NCBI RefSeq assembly: GCF_000300515.1
Contig: NZ_AMSI01000002.1
Span: forward strand, 248,001-312,000
Length of the DNA: 64,000 nucleotides
Reading direction: 5' to 3'
Source: Nitratireductor indicus C115
GTDB taxonomy: Bacteria; Pseudomonadota; Alphaproteobacteria; Rhizobiales; Rhizobiaceae
Positions 43,932 through 55,590 of this stretch are shown one piece after another (within the stretch, counting starts at the first letter, position 1; each line of letters opens with the position of its first letter). The notes beneath the pieces were generated by a model. That model was not told where the DNA came from, ran no database searches, and saw nothing but the letters and a program-made list of their open reading frames with translations. The position numbers were made by a program, and so were the translations under genes.

Positions 43932-45107
43932 ATGTCGTTCAGAAAGCTGCGAAGCATCGCATGCATGCTCCTGGCAGTGGTGTTGGCCGGCTGCGCAAAT
44001 CCCAATCCCTCGCGCCTCATCGCCCAGACAATCGCCCCGGCAACGGAGGCGCAGGTCGCCGCCGTCCATGACATCTTCATTGTCACGAACCGCGCCTCGA
44101 CCGAGAAGCCCGGTGAGATATTCAACGGCAATCGTGCTTCCGCAGCCGCTTTCGCCCGCGTCGACATCTCTATCCCCGCAGCCCATGAAACCGGTAAGAT
44201 GGAGCTCGCCCCCAACCCGAAGGTGGCTGATCCCGCCCGCTATTTCGCAGCGCGCCGCGCCAGGCTCTACCCGGAGGAGAAGCCATTCGAGCAGGCGCTG
44301 GCCAAAAGCATCGCCGAACGCGGCGGACGGGCCCTGATCTTCATCCATGGCTACAACACCGGTTTCGACGCCGCCGTCTACCGCGCGGCCCAAATATTTC
44401 ACGATGCCCAGTATAGCGGCGCACCGATCCTGTTTTCCTGGCCTTCGGCTGGCCGCACCATCGATTATGTCTACGACAACAACAGCGCCACAACCGCCCG
44501 TGACGCACTGGAAGAAACGATGCGGATGGTCGCGCGCGCCGGCGCCAAGCGTATCGATATCGTTGCACACTCCATGGGGAGCTGGGTTACGATGGAGGCG
44601 CTCCGCCAGCTTGCCATCACGGGCGACCGCGACCTGGGCGGACGGGTCGCCGATGTCGTTCTGGCCTCTCCCGATCTCGACCTGGATGTCTTCAAGGGAC
44701 AGATGCGCCGCTACGGCGTGCCCAAACACCCCTTCGTCATCCTGACGTCACGCAACGACCGCGCACTGACATTGTCCGGCATCATAGCGGGCAACCAGCC
44801 GCGTCTTGGCGATTACGCGGATGCCAAGGACCTCACGGATCTGGGTGTCGTTGTCGTCGATGTCACCAAGGTCTCGTCAGACAGTTGGCTCAATCACACG
44901 AAGTTCGCCGAGAACCCGGTTCTCGTGAAACTTCTTGGCGAGCGACTGTCGAACCAGGGCAATCTCAATGAACGCGAGGAACCCATCGTTGCAGGCCAGA
45001 TGGAAAGCCTCGTGAAGGGGGTCGGCCAGACCTTCGGCACCGCCGCCGACATCGTGATCACAACGCCTCTGCAGGTCATCGAACTTGCAACCGGAAACGT
45101 GCGCTGA
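43932..45107 (+). CDS. Lipoprotein alpha/beta hydrolase (DUF900 family)
   Basis: 391 residues. A lipoprotein signal (SFRKLRSIACMLLAVVLAGC) leads into an alpha/beta hydrolase of the DUF900 type: HDIFIVTNRAS, LIFIHGYNTGFDAAVYR, nucleophile in VAHSMGSW, and a late DSWLNHTKF with the likely catalytic His. Probably an envelope esterase or lipase; substrate unknown. ATG at 43932 has GGAG 8 nt upstream; a GTG three codons earlier is less likely. Confidence 0.87.
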   Translation: MSFRKLRSIACMLLAVVLAGCANPNPSRLIAQTIAPATEAQVAAVHDIFIVTNRASTEKPGEIFNGNRASAAAFARVDISIPAAHETGKMELAPNPKVADPARYFAARRARLYPEEKPFEQALAKSIAERGGRALIFIHGYNTGFDAAVYRAAQIFHDAQYSGAPILFSWPSAGRTIDYVYDNNSATTARDALEETMRMVARAGAKRIDIVAHSMGSWVTMEALRQLAITGDRDLGGRVADVVLASPDLDLDVFKGQMRRYGVPKHPFVILTSRNDRALTLSGIIAGNQPRLGDYADAKDLTDLGVVVVDVTKVSSDSWLNHTKFAENPVLVKLLGERLSNQGNLNEREEPIVAGQMESLVKGVGQTFGTAADIVITTPLQVIELATGNVR

Positions 45108-45183
45108 GCCAAAACTGCGGGAAACATGGTGCTGGGTACTGTGGTCCGGGACATTCCCTGTCGGCGTTACGCCAGCGCAGTCT

Positions 45184-45786
45184 CTACCGCGCGATAGCGT
45201 CCCACGCAGCCATCGCACTGTCGATGATATGCTCCAGTTCGCTGGCGTTTGCTCCGTCGCGGGCGCGGATCGAAAGCCCGTGCATGACTGTCGCATAAAA
45301 CCCGGCCACCCGATCGGGATCGGCTGAGGCCGGAACGTCGCCTTCAACGACCCCGCGCGCGACCCGGCGCTTGAAATTCTCCTCGCCCTCGCGGCGATTT
45401 GCGGCAAGGAAATTGCACACCCGGCTGCTTTCGGGCGCCCCCGCCAAAGCAGAGACAACCAGCATGCAGCCACGTGGATTGTCCGGGTTCGTATAGCCGC
45501 GCGCAATGACTCTGAGCGCTGTTTCGATGGCGCCGCGCGCGGTGCGCGAACACTCTAGCGCCTCGCCAACCGGCGCCCCCTCTTCCTGCTCGTAGAGCTC
45601 GATCGCGGCGCGAAAGAGTTCTTCCTTGCAGCCAAAAGCCGCATAGAGGCTGGGCTTGTTAATGCCCATTGCCTGCGCCAGATCATTGACGGAGGCTCCC
45701 TCATAACCACAAGACCAGAAGACATGCATCGCGCGATGCAGGGCTTCATCCCTGTCGAAAGCTCTCGGTCTGCCTCTTTCCGCCAT
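45184..45786 (-). CDS. TetR/AcrR-family regulator
   Basis: 200 residues. The N-terminal helix-turn-helix is clear: DEALHRAMHVFWSCGYEGASVNDLAQAMGINKPSLYAAFGCKEELF. The ligand domain has FYATVMHGLSIRARDGA near its end. I use the ATG at 45786 (AAGG 8 nt before); an ATG two codons earlier is possible. An inverted repeat overlaps its translation start, so autoregulation is likely. It lies 55 nt behind the DMT exporter gene on the same strand and may control it. Confidence 0.9.
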   Translation of the reverse strand: MAERGRPRAFDRDEALHRAMHVFWSCGYEGASVNDLAQAMGINKPSLYAAFGCKEELFRAAIELYEQEEGAPVGEALECSRTARGAIETALRVIARGYTNPDNPRGCMLVVSALAGAPESSRVCNFLAANRREGEENFKRRVARGVVEGDVPASADPDRVAGFYATVMHGLSIRARDGANASELEHIIDSAMAAWDAIAR

Positions 45787-45790
45787 GGCC

Positions 45791-45819
45791 ATTACCTTTT
45801 GTACCGTCTTGTAGGTAAT
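45791..45819. promoter_or_regulatory. Inverted repeat at the TetR gene start, probable operator
   Basis: ATTACCT and AGGTAAT form a perfect 7-bp inverted repeat spaced by 15 nt, just upstream of the chosen start codon. The size fits a TetR dimer site. Confidence 0.5.
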
Positions 45820-45841
45820 TGCCTTGCAATGATTTCACAAG

Positions 45842-46798
45842 TCACCCCTTGGCTTTGCCCCCGGCCATAGCGACTTCAATCGTTTGAAACTTTTTGCCCT
45901 CCCCGCGCCGCAAAAGCAGCGCGATTGCAAGTAGCACCAGAACGCTGCCCGGCAGCCAGTGCCAGCCGATCAGGTCCGGCCGCACGACGAAGAGAACGAG
46001 CATTGAAACGAACGGAACGAGATAGCTGTAGGCCGTCACCGCGCCTGGAGTGAGAACGCCGGTCCCGCGCTGCATCAAAAGGAATGTCACACCGCTGGAG
46101 AAGATGCCGAGATAGGCGACAAGCAGGATATCGGAAAGCTGCATGCGGCCCATCTGTGCGACCGGTTCGCTCGCAAAGCCGGCAAGCGCGATGATGATGC
46201 CGCCGGTGGCAAGGCTCCAGAAGGTACGAATGACCGGGTTCGCCGAAAGCATGCCACGGGAAAGCCCCCATTTGGAAAGAACCGGATAGAGCGCGGAAGC
46301 AACACAACCGATGAAGAAGAAGCCCTCGGCCCAGCCGAACTGAAGCTGCGCCATGTCTCCTCCTGTCTGCGCGAGCGCCAGTGCAAGCGCCCCCATCGCA
46401 CCAAGGGCAAGGATTGCAAGAAGCCCGCCAGCCTTCGCTTCGACGCCGATCAGCCGGCCTATGCCATAGGCAAGCAACGGCATGCTGACGAAGAGAGCAG
46501 ACATGGAAAGAGCGCTGACACGATGCGCAGCCCAGAACATGATGCCGAAAAAGCCCGCCTGACAAAGCCCGAGCGCCGCATAGAGCAGAAGCCCCGCCTT
46601 GTGCGGCACAAACTCTCCCGCGTGCCGGGCGAAAGGCAGCATGGCAAGGGCCGCGATCGCAAAGCGCATGGCGGTCAGGAGAAGCGGCGGCAGTCCTTCG
46701 CTGAGGAGGCCGACTGCGGGAAAGGATGCTCCCACGATCAGCGCCCACAGAAGCATGCCGAGATGGGCGCCGGTTAAGCTGGTACTGGTTTTGTGCAT
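45842..46798 (-). CDS. EamA/DMT-family exporter
   Basis: 318 residues with ten spans in two EamA repeats (first about 10-135, second about 155-290). Family of small-metabolite exporters (amino acids, purines, drugs); substrate unknown. ATG at 46798 with AGGTG 5 nt upstream; the frame continues further but enters the LysR control region. Divergent from a LysR gene, which is the likely regulator, and followed by TetR. Confidence 0.87.
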   Translation of the reverse strand: MHKTSTSLTGAHLGMLLWALIVGASFPAVGLLSEGLPPLLLTAMRFAIAALAMLPFARHAGEFVPHKAGLLLYAALGLCQAGFFGIMFWAAHRVSALSMSALFVSMPLLAYGIGRLIGVEAKAGGLLAILALGAMGALALALAQTGGDMAQLQFGWAEGFFFIGCVASALYPVLSKWGLSRGMLSANPVIRTFWSLATGGIIIALAGFASEPVAQMGRMQLSDILLVAYLGIFSSGVTFLLMQRGTGVLTPGAVTAYSYLVPFVSMLVLFVVRPDLIGWHWLPGSVLVLLAIALLLRRGEGKKFQTIEVAMAGGKAKG

Positions 46799-46864
46799 TT
46801 CACACCTGAACGTGGCCGCGCATTCCCACATGATGCGCAATTGACAGTGTCCCTCAGCTAATTC

Positions 46865-46884
46865 ATTGCAAAAACAATTATAAT
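46865..46884. promoter_or_regulatory. LysR-type site and -10 box between the DMT exporter and LysR genes
   Basis: ATTG-CAAAAA-CAAT (46865-46878) is an interrupted palindrome of LysR-site style, directly followed by a perfect TATAAT (46879-46884), 43 nt before the lysR start. TTGACA at 46841 lies further upstream. The arrangement suits autorepression of the LysR gene and control of the exporter. Confidence 0.45.
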
Positions 46885-46926
46885 ACGGAAGATCGGGCAA
46901 TCACTGTTTACTGAGAGTAGCGAATA

Positions 46927-47856
46927 ATGGATCGTCTCAGGGCCCTTGCCGTCTTTCGACAGGTGGTCGAGCTTGGCAGTTTCGCAAAAGCCGCGCGCCA
47001 TCTCCGCCTTTCGCCCGCCGCCGTCAGCAAGAATATCGGTGAGCTCGAGGCCCATCTTGCGGTTCGCCTCTTCAACCGGACAACCCGCCGGATGAGCCTT
47101 ACCGAGGCAGGACGGCTTTACCATGAGCGGGTCGTTCGCATTCTCGATGATCTGGAAGAAGCCGACAGCGCTCTCGGGCCGCTGCAACAGCGCCCGAGCG
47201 GGCTCTTGCGCGTCAGCGCCCCCATGACCACCACGCTCTTTGCACTCTCCAGGGCCATACCGGAATTTCTCGAACGCTATCCTGAGATCACCCTGGATCT
47301 TCGCATGGACGACCGCCGCGTGGATGTCGTGGAGGAAGGATTCGATATCGCCCTGCGCGGTAGCGACCGCCTGGAAAATTCGAGCCTGATTGCGCGGAAG
47401 CTCCTGACATTGCGCCATGCCGTCTGCTGCGCGCCCGTTTATCTTGAGCAATCCGGCCGTCCAATCCATCCGCAGGACCTGCGGTCACACAATTGCGTTC
47501 AGTTTACCCTTTCCGATCACGCCGATGAGTGGAGTTTCCACAACAATGGCGAGACCGTGAACGTACCGGTAAACGGGCGATACAAGGTTGGCTCCAGCCT
47601 GGCGGTGCGGGATGCATTGCGCGCCGGTTTCGGCATCAGCCTCATCCCGCGTCTTTATGTGGAAGAGGACCTGGCGACCGGACGTCTCGTCAGCGTGTTG
47701 GACGACTGGTCGCCGGTCGAGACGACGCTTTACGCCGTCTACCCGTCGAACCGACATGTTCAGGCGAAGCTTCGCGCCTTTCTGGACTTTGCGATAGAGA
47801 CCTTCGGCAGACTGGAGGAAGGCGGGAAACCTGCCACCCCGCCTCAAAACTGTTAA
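46927..47856 (+). CDS. LysR-family regulator
   Basis: 309 residues. N-terminal winged helix MDRLRALAVFRQVVELGSFAKAARHLRLSPAAVSKNI and RLFNRTTRRMSLTEAG; substrate domain with RLDMDDRRVDVVEEGFDIALR-like segment, in the style of the broad DsdC/CrgA-like group with AlRGsdrLENSS. Divergent from the DMT exporter, so it most likely controls that gene. recQ follows 71 nt later on the same strand and probably has its own promoter. Confidence 0.9.
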   Translation: MDRLRALAVFRQVVELGSFAKAARHLRLSPAAVSKNIGELEAHLAVRLFNRTTRRMSLTEAGRLYHERVVRILDDLEEADSALGPLQQRPSGLLRVSAPMTTTLFALSRAIPEFLERYPEITLDLRMDDRRVDVVEEGFDIALRGSDRLENSSLIARKLLTLRHAVCCAPVYLEQSGRPIHPQDLRSHNCVQFTLSDHADEWSFHNNGETVNVPVNGRYKVGSSLAVRDALRAGFGISLIPRLYVEEDLATGRLVSVLDDWSPVETTLYAVYPSNRHVQAKLRAFLDFAIETFGRLEEGGKPATPPQNC

Positions 47857-47927
47857 ACAGACCGCACGTGTCGATTCCCCCGCCCGGTCTCCCGGACCGG
47901 TTCCTTGCCGTTGCCCACAGGTATCCC

Positions 47928-49724
<1,797 letters not shown>

Positions 49725-49727
<3 letters not shown>

Positions 49728-49761
49728 AGCATCTTGCGCTCAGGACGAGCCATCTGAGGCC
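49725..49761 (+). repeat. Degenerate copy of the dispersed repeat at the recQ stop codon
   Basis: TAGAGCATCTTGC, then GCTCAG-GACGAGC-CATCTGAGG, matches the consensus TAGAGCATTTTGCAGTCAG...CATCTGAC at most positions, though the palindrome is eroded. It opens with the stop codon of recQ. The rest of the 274-nt gap up to the receptor gene has a GATCGGCA tandem duplication (49851-49866). Confidence 0.5.
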
Positions 49762-50001
49762 AATGCAAATGCGCACAGACGGGAAAATCATGTGTATGAA
49801 GCGGGGCCGAACTCTCATCTATACGACTGAATTTATGCGCTTTTTCTCAAGATCGGCAGATCGGCACATTCGCTTCTGTGCCCAAATTGTTACAGACCAT
49901 CACATTCCTGTAGAGGACTGCTCCCAATAACTTGACTCTAGAATTCATCTTAATAAGTTCGGCTCCGTCTCCGGGTGTAGTCCCGTTCTCAGCGCAACCG
50001 A

Positions 50002-52050
50002 ATGGAATTTATGATGTCTCTGATCCACTTACGCGCGGCCGGCCTCGCTTCGGCTGTAAGCGTTGCGGCGCTCCTGCCCGCTCTCGCCCAGGAAACCACC
50101 AGCCCGCAAGACGATCAGGAAACCGCGATCAGTGCCGATCAGAGCAGCACGGTCGATGCATCCGGCACTTATATCCTCAACACAATCTATGTGGTGAAGG
50201 ACGGCCAGGAGAACATTGAGGCCACCGGTGGCACCGTACTGACGCAGGAAGACATCGAGGAACTGCAGCCGGCAGACGTTTCTGAACTCTTCTCGCGCGA
50301 ATCCTCCGTGACCGTGTCTGGTGGCGGCGGTCCTTCCAAGCGCATTCACGTTCTGGGCATGGAACAATCCAATCTCGCCGTCACGGTCGACGGAGTACCG
50401 CAGACCGCAACCAGCTGGCATCACACCGGCTCAAATGTCGTGGATCCCGCCTTCCTGAAGCGCGTCGAGGTGGAAGCAGGCGCGGCAGCCGCCGATTCCG
50501 GCTTCGCCGCAGCCGCCGGCGCAATCCGCTACGAAACGGTTGGCGCCAAGGATCTCCTGAAAGACGGCAAGACGCTCGGCGGCAAGGCTTCCGTTTCCTA
50601 TGGCACCAACGGTCGTGGCGTTTCAAGCAGCCTCGCCGCCTACGGCCTCATCGATGGTTTCGACTGGTTCGTGATGATGCACGGCACGAAGGGCGACGAC
50701 TATGAGGATGGCGATGGAAACGAGGTTCTGGGAACCGAGCCGGCGGCGCGCAACATCCTCACCAAGCTTGGCTATGAGTTTGGCGACAACCGTATCGAAC
50801 TGGGATATGAGCGCAGCCGTGACAAGGCCGACCGTCTCATCAAGATGAATCTCGGCCTCGCCGGCGATGAACTGCACCCGCTGAAGATCGACCGCGAAAG
50901 CGTCAAGCTGACCTACACCTCCACCAATCCGTCCGATTTGTGGGATCCGGAAGTGATGGTCTATTTCAGCCAGAACGACTATTGGCGCGACAATTATCAG
51001 GCCCGAACCAACGGCAACATGGTCCTTGAAGAGGACCTCATGGGCGGCAAGGTGCAGAACACCTTCGTGGTCGGTCCGGGCAATGTGACGGCTGGTATCG
51101 ATTTCGGCAAGCACGACTATCACACCGACAATTACGGCAATAACAACCGCCGCTACCGAGATTTCTCGACCGAGCAGCTCGGCGCTTTCGTTCAGGGACG
51201 CTTCGACTTCGACAACGGCTTCAACCTGTCGGCCGGCGCCCGCTTCGATGGGCACCGCTTCAAGGACTGGGACGGCAACACCTTCTCCGACAGCGGGGCA
51301 AGCGTGAACGGCACGCTCGCCTATCGCTTCAACGACAATATCGAAGTGTTCGTTGGTGCATCGCGCACCTGGCTCGGTTATGTCATCGGCGACTACGGCT
51401 ATGTGCATGCCCGCGACAACAGCTTTTACACCGACCCGGGCTTCTCGACCGGCGAGGCCAAGAACTTCAAGGTCGGCCTGAATGTCGGCGGCGACAACTG
51501 GAAGGGCGGCATCACCTATTTCGATACACGGATCAGCGGCCTGCCGGATTACGACACACCGTCCCTCAACAACGACCCGGACGAATATCGCAGCCGCGGC
51601 GTGACGTTGAACGCCAGCTACGACTGGGGCAACACACGGATCGGCGCGACATACACCAAGGCCGATGTGACCGTCGGCGGCATCTCGGCACTGCCCAATA
51701 GCGGCACCTTCATGCCAATCGGCGATATGGCGACCTTCTACATCGATCACACCCTGACCGATTACAATCTGACGGTCGGCGCGACCGTCGAATGGGCCGG
51801 CAGGGTGACCGATGCCGTAGCGACCGCCAGCGGCTTTTACGACCAGCCTTCCTATACGGTGGTCAATGCCTACGCGACCTGGACCCCGCCGGCCTACGAG
51901 AATCTCTCGCTGCGCGTCGGCGTCGACAACCTGTTCAACGAGCAGTATTTCGAACGATCGAGCTATGCGGCGAGCTCCAACCGCGGCGGCATCGATCCTG
52001 TTTATGCTCCCGGACGCACCTTCACCTTCGCAGCTTCGGTCACCTTCTGA
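50002..52050 (+). CDS. TonB-dependent outer-membrane receptor
   Basis: 682 residues: signal peptide ([25 protein letters not shown]), plug domain (about 55-170: [55 protein letters not shown]) and a 22-strand barrel ending in Phe (ASVTF). Substrate unknown; there is no adjacent ABC importer or haem gene. Three ATGs (50002, 50011, 50014) compete; the last best fits the weak GGA. Upstream, TTGACT at 49932 and the iron-box-like TCTAGAATTCAT hint at iron control, but weakly. A strong terminator follows. Confidence 0.9.
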   Translation: MEFMMSLIHLRAAGLASAVSVAALLPALAQETTSPQDDQETAISADQSSTVDASGTYILNTIYVVKDGQENIEATGGTVLTQEDIEELQPADVSELFSRESSVTVSGGGGPSKRIHVLGMEQSNLAVTVDGVPQTATSWHHTGSNVVDPAFLKRVEVEAGAAAADSGFAAAAGAIRYETVGAKDLLKDGKTLGGKASVSYGTNGRGVSSSLAAYGLIDGFDWFVMMHGTKGDDYEDGDGNEVLGTEPAARNILTKLGYEFGDNRIELGYERSRDKADRLIKMNLGLAGDELHPLKIDRESVKLTYTSTNPSDLWDPEVMVYFSQNDYWRDNYQARTNGNMVLEEDLMGGKVQNTFVVGPGNVTAGIDFGKHDYHTDNYGNNNRRYRDFSTEQLGAFVQGRFDFDNGFNLSAGARFDGHRFKDWDGNTFSDSGASVNGTLAYRFNDNIEVFVGASRTWLGYVIGDYGYVHARDNSFYTDPGFSTGEAKNFKVGLNVGGDNWKGGITYFDTRISGLPDYDTPSLNNDPDEYRSRGVTLNASYDWGNTRIGATYTKADVTVGGISALPNSGTFMPIGDMATFYIDHTLTDYNLTVGATVEWAGRVTDAVATASGFYDQPSYTVVNAYATWTPPAYENLSLRVGVDNLFNEQYFERSSYAASSNRGGIDPVYAPGRTFTFAASVTF

Positions 52051-52083
52051 GGCAAGCGCTGAAACAAGGCGAAACAAAAGATG

Positions 52084-52120
52084 AGGCGGGTCCCGGACAA
52101 TCGGGGCCCGCCTTTGTTTT
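52084..52120 (+). terminator. Intrinsic terminator of the TonB-receptor gene
   Basis: AGGCGGGTCCC pairs with GGGGCCCGCCT over 11 bp (one G-T pair) with an 8-nt loop, followed by TTTGTTTT. It lies 33 nt after the stop codon. Confidence 0.93.
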
Positions 52121-52248
52121 CAGGCACTTGCATCCTTGGGCATCACGCTGCCGCACGCCGCAGAACAGATCGTGATTGAGGCGCCGGAACCATCGCATGC
52201 TAATGGCCCTTTTACTTCGGGGTGGCTCCATGACCGGTGAAAGAGATC

Positions 52249-53457
52249 ATGCGACGCCTGCAAATACTGGACGGAATGCGAGGCTATTTCCTCGTTTTCA
52301 TGGTGTTGAATCACCTCACCTTCGAGGGCGGGTATCTGCTCGTCAAATTCAACCATGGCGAACTGGGATACGTTCAGGACGCGCAGGGATTTGTCTTCCT
52401 GTCCGGTCTTCTCGTCGGCATGGTATATGCGCGGCGCATGCTCAAGGAAGGTTATGCTTCAGGCGCTCGCAAGGTCCGCAAGCGGGCCTTCGAAATATAC
52501 CGCTATGCCGCAGGCTGCCTTCTGGCGGTGATGGCGCTCGGTCTGGTTCTAAGCGCCTCTTCCACCTATTGGGAACCATGGCTCTGGTCGCTTGCAGACC
52601 ATGACCCGTTCTACGCGATAGCCTCGCTGCTTTTGCTTTACCAGCCAACCTATATGGACATCCTGCCCCAGTACATCGTCTACATGCTGGTGTCTCCGCC
52701 GCTCATCTGGCTCTGCGTGACGGGGCGCTGGAAGTGGGTTGCGGCACTATCGGCTGTCCTCTGGATTGCCGTTCAGCTCGGGCTTCACTTCCCCATCGCA
52801 AAAGGTATCGGCTCGCTTCTGGGCATGCTCCATGACGAGCGGATGTTCCGCACGGCATTCAACGTGCTTGCCTGGCAGGCCGTTTTCATGTCCGGCCTCA
52901 TCCTCGGCGCACTGACCTCGACCAGGCAGATCGACTGGAACACATTGATTTCGCCCAGCAACACAGCGCCTGTGTGGGCCGCCTTTGCATTGTTTCTCGC
53001 GTTCCTGACGTTCCGCCTCGGCTTCACGTTCAAGGTGCTTCCCGAACCGATGATGGAACGCTTCTCCAGCCTAGACAATCGCGTCGAGTTCAGCTTCGTC
53101 TATCTCGTGAATTTCATGGCCACGGGCTTCCTCGTGGCGTGGGTGGTCATGGCCGGGCCTGCGGCGCAGAATGCGCTCGTGCGCGCCCTGGGCACTGGCA
53201 TGCGGTTTGTCTTCAACCTGTCGTTCCTGCGTTTGATCGGCCGCCATTCCCTGCAAGTCTATGCTTGGCACGTGATCGTCATCTATCTCTTGAAGGGCTT
53301 CGAATATCACTATGGCCCCTTCAGCGAATGGGGCAAATCGGCCATAGCTCTGGGCGCCATCGCCTCACTTGCCATTCCCGCCCTTTATCGCGAAAGGGCA
53401 AATTATTTCGGGCAACTGCCCCTCTTCCAGCGTGGGGCCTCAAGCGGCAAGCCGTGA
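52249..53457 (+). CDS. OpgC-domain membrane acyltransferase
   Basis: 402 residues with about ten spans. The opening LQILDGMRGYFLVFMVLNHL with LTFEGG is typical of OpgC, which succinylates periplasmic glucans; in rhizobia these are the cyclic beta-glucans. Other conserved points: FVFLSGLLVGMVYARRM and the late IGRHSLQVYAWHVIVIY. No glucan-synthesis gene is nearby, so the substrate is inferred. ATG at 52249 with GAAAGAG in front; a GTG four codons earlier is possible. Confidence 0.87.
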   Translation: MRRLQILDGMRGYFLVFMVLNHLTFEGGYLLVKFNHGELGYVQDAQGFVFLSGLLVGMVYARRMLKEGYASGARKVRKRAFEIYRYAAGCLLAVMALGLVLSASSTYWEPWLWSLADHDPFYAIASLLLLYQPTYMDILPQYIVYMLVSPPLIWLCVTGRWKWVAALSAVLWIAVQLGLHFPIAKGIGSLLGMLHDERMFRTAFNVLAWQAVFMSGLILGALTSTRQIDWNTLISPSNTAPVWAAFALFLAFLTFRLGFTFKVLPEPMMERFSSLDNRVEFSFVYLVNFMATGFLVAWVVMAGPAAQNALVRALGTGMRFVFNLSFLRLIGRHSLQVYAWHVIVIYLLKGFEYHYGPFSEWGKSAIALGAIASLAIPALYRERANYFGQLPLFQRGASSGKP

Positions 53458-53558
53458 TTTCCAGGCTGCCGTCGCATGCCGGGAGACGCTTGTTCGCATG
53501 GGGCTTTTGTGATCTGCTGCGCGCGGGCAATGGGGATTTCGGTTGTCCGGAGTAAACG

Positions 53559-53825
53559 ATGCGGTCAATTCTTCCATCTCTTCTTCTTGCGCTGGCAACA
53601 GCAGCCGGCTGCACCACGATGACACCCCAGGAACAGCGCGCGGCGGATGAAGAGACCTGCCGCTCCTATGGCTTCACACGCAAGAACGACGCCTTTGCCG
53701 AGTGCCTGCAACGCCTGGATTTGGACAGGCGCGCCGAACGTCGGGCCAATACCGCCTCCCTGAACGATTCATGGCTTTATACGTCGAGGCCGCCGGTTGT
53801 CATCGTCAGGGAAAAGAAGGATTAG
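53559..53825 (+). CDS. Small lipoprotein, unknown function
   Basis: 88 residues. A lipobox (LALATAAGC) puts the mature N-terminus at Cys18. The mature part has Cys34 and Cys49 in EETCRSYGFTRKNDAFAECLQRLDLDRR, which could form a disulfide. Similar small lipoproteins are widespread in rhizobia. CGGAG 7 nt before ATG. Its stop overlaps the stop of the convergent small membrane protein. Confidence 0.75.
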   Translation: MRSILPSLLLALATAAGCTTMTPQEQRAADEETCRSYGFTRKNDAFAECLQRLDLDRRAERRANTASLNDSWLYTSRPPVVIVREKKD

Positions 53826-54028
53826 AACCCGGCATTTCCTGAAACGAGCCATAACAGCACGGTCGTCACCCAGATCAGTACGACGCTCGCCTTCAGCCCC
53901 CATTGTATGACACCGTTGAACGGCATCCACTGGATCAGCAGGATCGCCACACCACAGATCGCTGCGGTGAAACCCGCAAGAAAAAGCAAAACGAGTATGC
54001 TTTCAATCAAGGGATCATGTCCTGTCAT
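53822..54028 (-). CDS. Small two-span membrane protein
   Basis: 68 residues with two hydrophobic spans (about 10-33 and 40-62), and nothing else. No family recognised. Real-gene support is moderate: the stop overlaps that of the neighbour in a tidy convergent arrangement and the composition is typical of a membrane protein. Confidence 0.5.
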   Translation of the reverse strand: MTGHDPLIESILVLLFLAGFTAAICGVAILLIQWMPFNGVIQWGLKASVVLIWVTTVLLWLVSGNAGF

Positions 54029-54212
54029 CGTTCAGCCAGCAGTTTCGGGCGCGCGGCACTCTTGCTCTTTAGCCGTCTCTCAATCAGACTGAACATGGCT
54101 TGATGGGGGAGATTCTTGCAACTCTGTCGAACCTGATCCCAGTTTTGGCCCCAACAATGGCGCGCGGCAAGCCGATGCGCCCCAGACAAGGCATATGCGC
54201 GGAGTTTCAAAG

Positions 54213-54461
54213 ATGCGGAGCGTACTCATTTCAGCAGTTGCATTGCTTGCCCTTGCCGGTTGCACGACAACCGAGCGGGACGTGGGCGTGGGTACGGCAG
54301 CCGGTGCCGTGGTCGGCGGTCTTGCCGGTGGCGGACGTGGCGCGCTTATCGGTGCGGGCGCCGGTGCGCTTGGCGGCCTTCTGGTGCGCAACCTGCGCAA
54401 CGGTTATTGCGAATATCGCGACCGCAATGGCCGCATCTATCGGGCCCGCTGCCGCCGCTAG
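54213..54461 (+). CDS. Glycine-zipper lipoprotein
   Basis: 82 residues. Lipobox LALAGC, then a Gly/Ala stretch (VGTAAGAVVGGLAGGGRGALIGAGAGALGG) that is a glycine-zipper hairpin of the YMGG/17-kDa antigen type, and a basic end with the pair CEYRDRNGRIYRARC. Likely sits in the outer membrane. ATG at 54213 has GGAG 8 nt upstream; the longer frame from 54195 lacks one. Confidence 0.85.
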   Translation: MRSVLISAVALLALAGCTTTERDVGVGTAAGAVVGGLAGGGRGALIGAGAGALGGLLVRNLRNGYCEYRDRNGRIYRARCRR

Positions 54462-54652
54462 TCGTCTTGCAAATCAGGCGATCTCACCTGGCATCCGCTG
54501 AAATGCGGGAAAACACAAAGATGCGCGTCCAAAACGGCGCATGGTGTTCCGGGTATTTTTCGACGCTGGCCGGTTTCATTCCGGCCGGCGTTTTCCGGTT
54601 TCGCAGTATTCCGCCCGTTGCCGGCCTTCCGGCGAGGCCAATCGAGCAGTGA

Positions 54653-55423
54653 TCAGCCGTTAACGACCATTGGCCTGTCGGTCTCTGCAGCGGCAATGCG
54701 GTTGCGCCCGCTGCGCTTGGCCCGATAAAGCTCCCGATCTGCGGTCGCCATCAGGCGCGAGAAATCGGCATCCCTCGCCACGCAAGCAACGCCAATACTC
54801 ACGCTCAAGCCAAACTGCTCGCCCTGTTCGGAGCGCAGCGAAATCCGTTCGACTGCATGGCGTATTTTTTCGGCGGTCGCCTTGCCCTCCGGCAGGTCCA
54901 TGGCCTCCAGAAAAACACCGAATTCCTCGCCGCCGATACGCCCCGCCGCAGCCGGGCGCTCGAGACAATTTCTAATGGCCTGCGCAATCGCGCATAGGGC
55001 GCGGTCACCGGCAAGATGGCCGTACGTATCGTTGATATCCTTGAAATAATCGGCGTCAATAGCCAACAGAGCACCGCCATTGCCGCGAGCACCGGCCTCA
55101 TTAACCTGCCGGATGAAGGCACCCCGATTCAAAAGGTCCGTCATGTCATCGAGACGCGCAGCGGCTGCAAGTTGCCTGTGCACCTGGGCAAGCTGCCGGT
55201 GAGCGGCTTCCAATGCCTCATGGGCGCTGGCAATGCGCAATTTCTGGTGGAACGTCACCGCGCTCACGGGAAAGGCTATGAGCAGAGGACAAAGCACGCT
55301 CATGGCAATCGGAAACCAGTTCACTGAGCTTCCCATCAGGGTCAGGACGACCCAGCAGATCGCCGCGGAAGCGATCATGGAAAACACGGTTGCAATAGCG
55401 GCGTGAAGCAAAACCCGTTTCAT
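54653..55423 (-). CDS. Diguanylate cyclase (GGDEF) with two membrane spans
   Basis: 256 residues. Two spans at about 8-30 and 37-57, a short coiled coil (65-90), then the GGDEF domain with intact GGEEF (164-168) and DADYFKDINDTYGH. The product-inhibition I-site RxxD is absent (the place reads ERPA), so feedback by c-di-GMP would be weak. There is no EAL or HD-GYP partner nearby. Confidence 0.92.
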   Translation of the reverse strand: MKRVLLHAAIATVFSMIASAAICWVVLTLMGSSVNWFPIAMSVLCPLLIAFPVSAVTFHQKLRIASAHEALEAAHRQLAQVHRQLAAAARLDDMTDLLNRGAFIRQVNEAGARGNGGALLAIDADYFKDINDTYGHLAGDRALCAIAQAIRNCLERPAAAGRIGGEEFGVFLEAMDLPEGKATAEKIRHAVERISLRSEQGEQFGLSVSIGVACVARDADFSRLMATADRELYRAKRSGRNRIAAAETDRPMVVNG

Positions 55424-55590
55424 GGGCAGCGCGCTACCAGAGGAGTGTTGCCCCCGGGTTAAGATCAGAGCCGACTTATCAATCTCCGTCAGTCATGCAC
55501 AGGAAGAAGATTGCAGCCGGCTAAAATTTGTGATGGAGCCCGCGCGCCCGCTTCACGTTGATGTCTTGTTTGTGGCGCAAGAAGGTCAGC

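Noticed and set aside
50623-52077. 484-codon minus-strand open frame over the TonB receptor
   Set aside because: Valine/arginine-rich antisense shadow of a full-length receptor gene.
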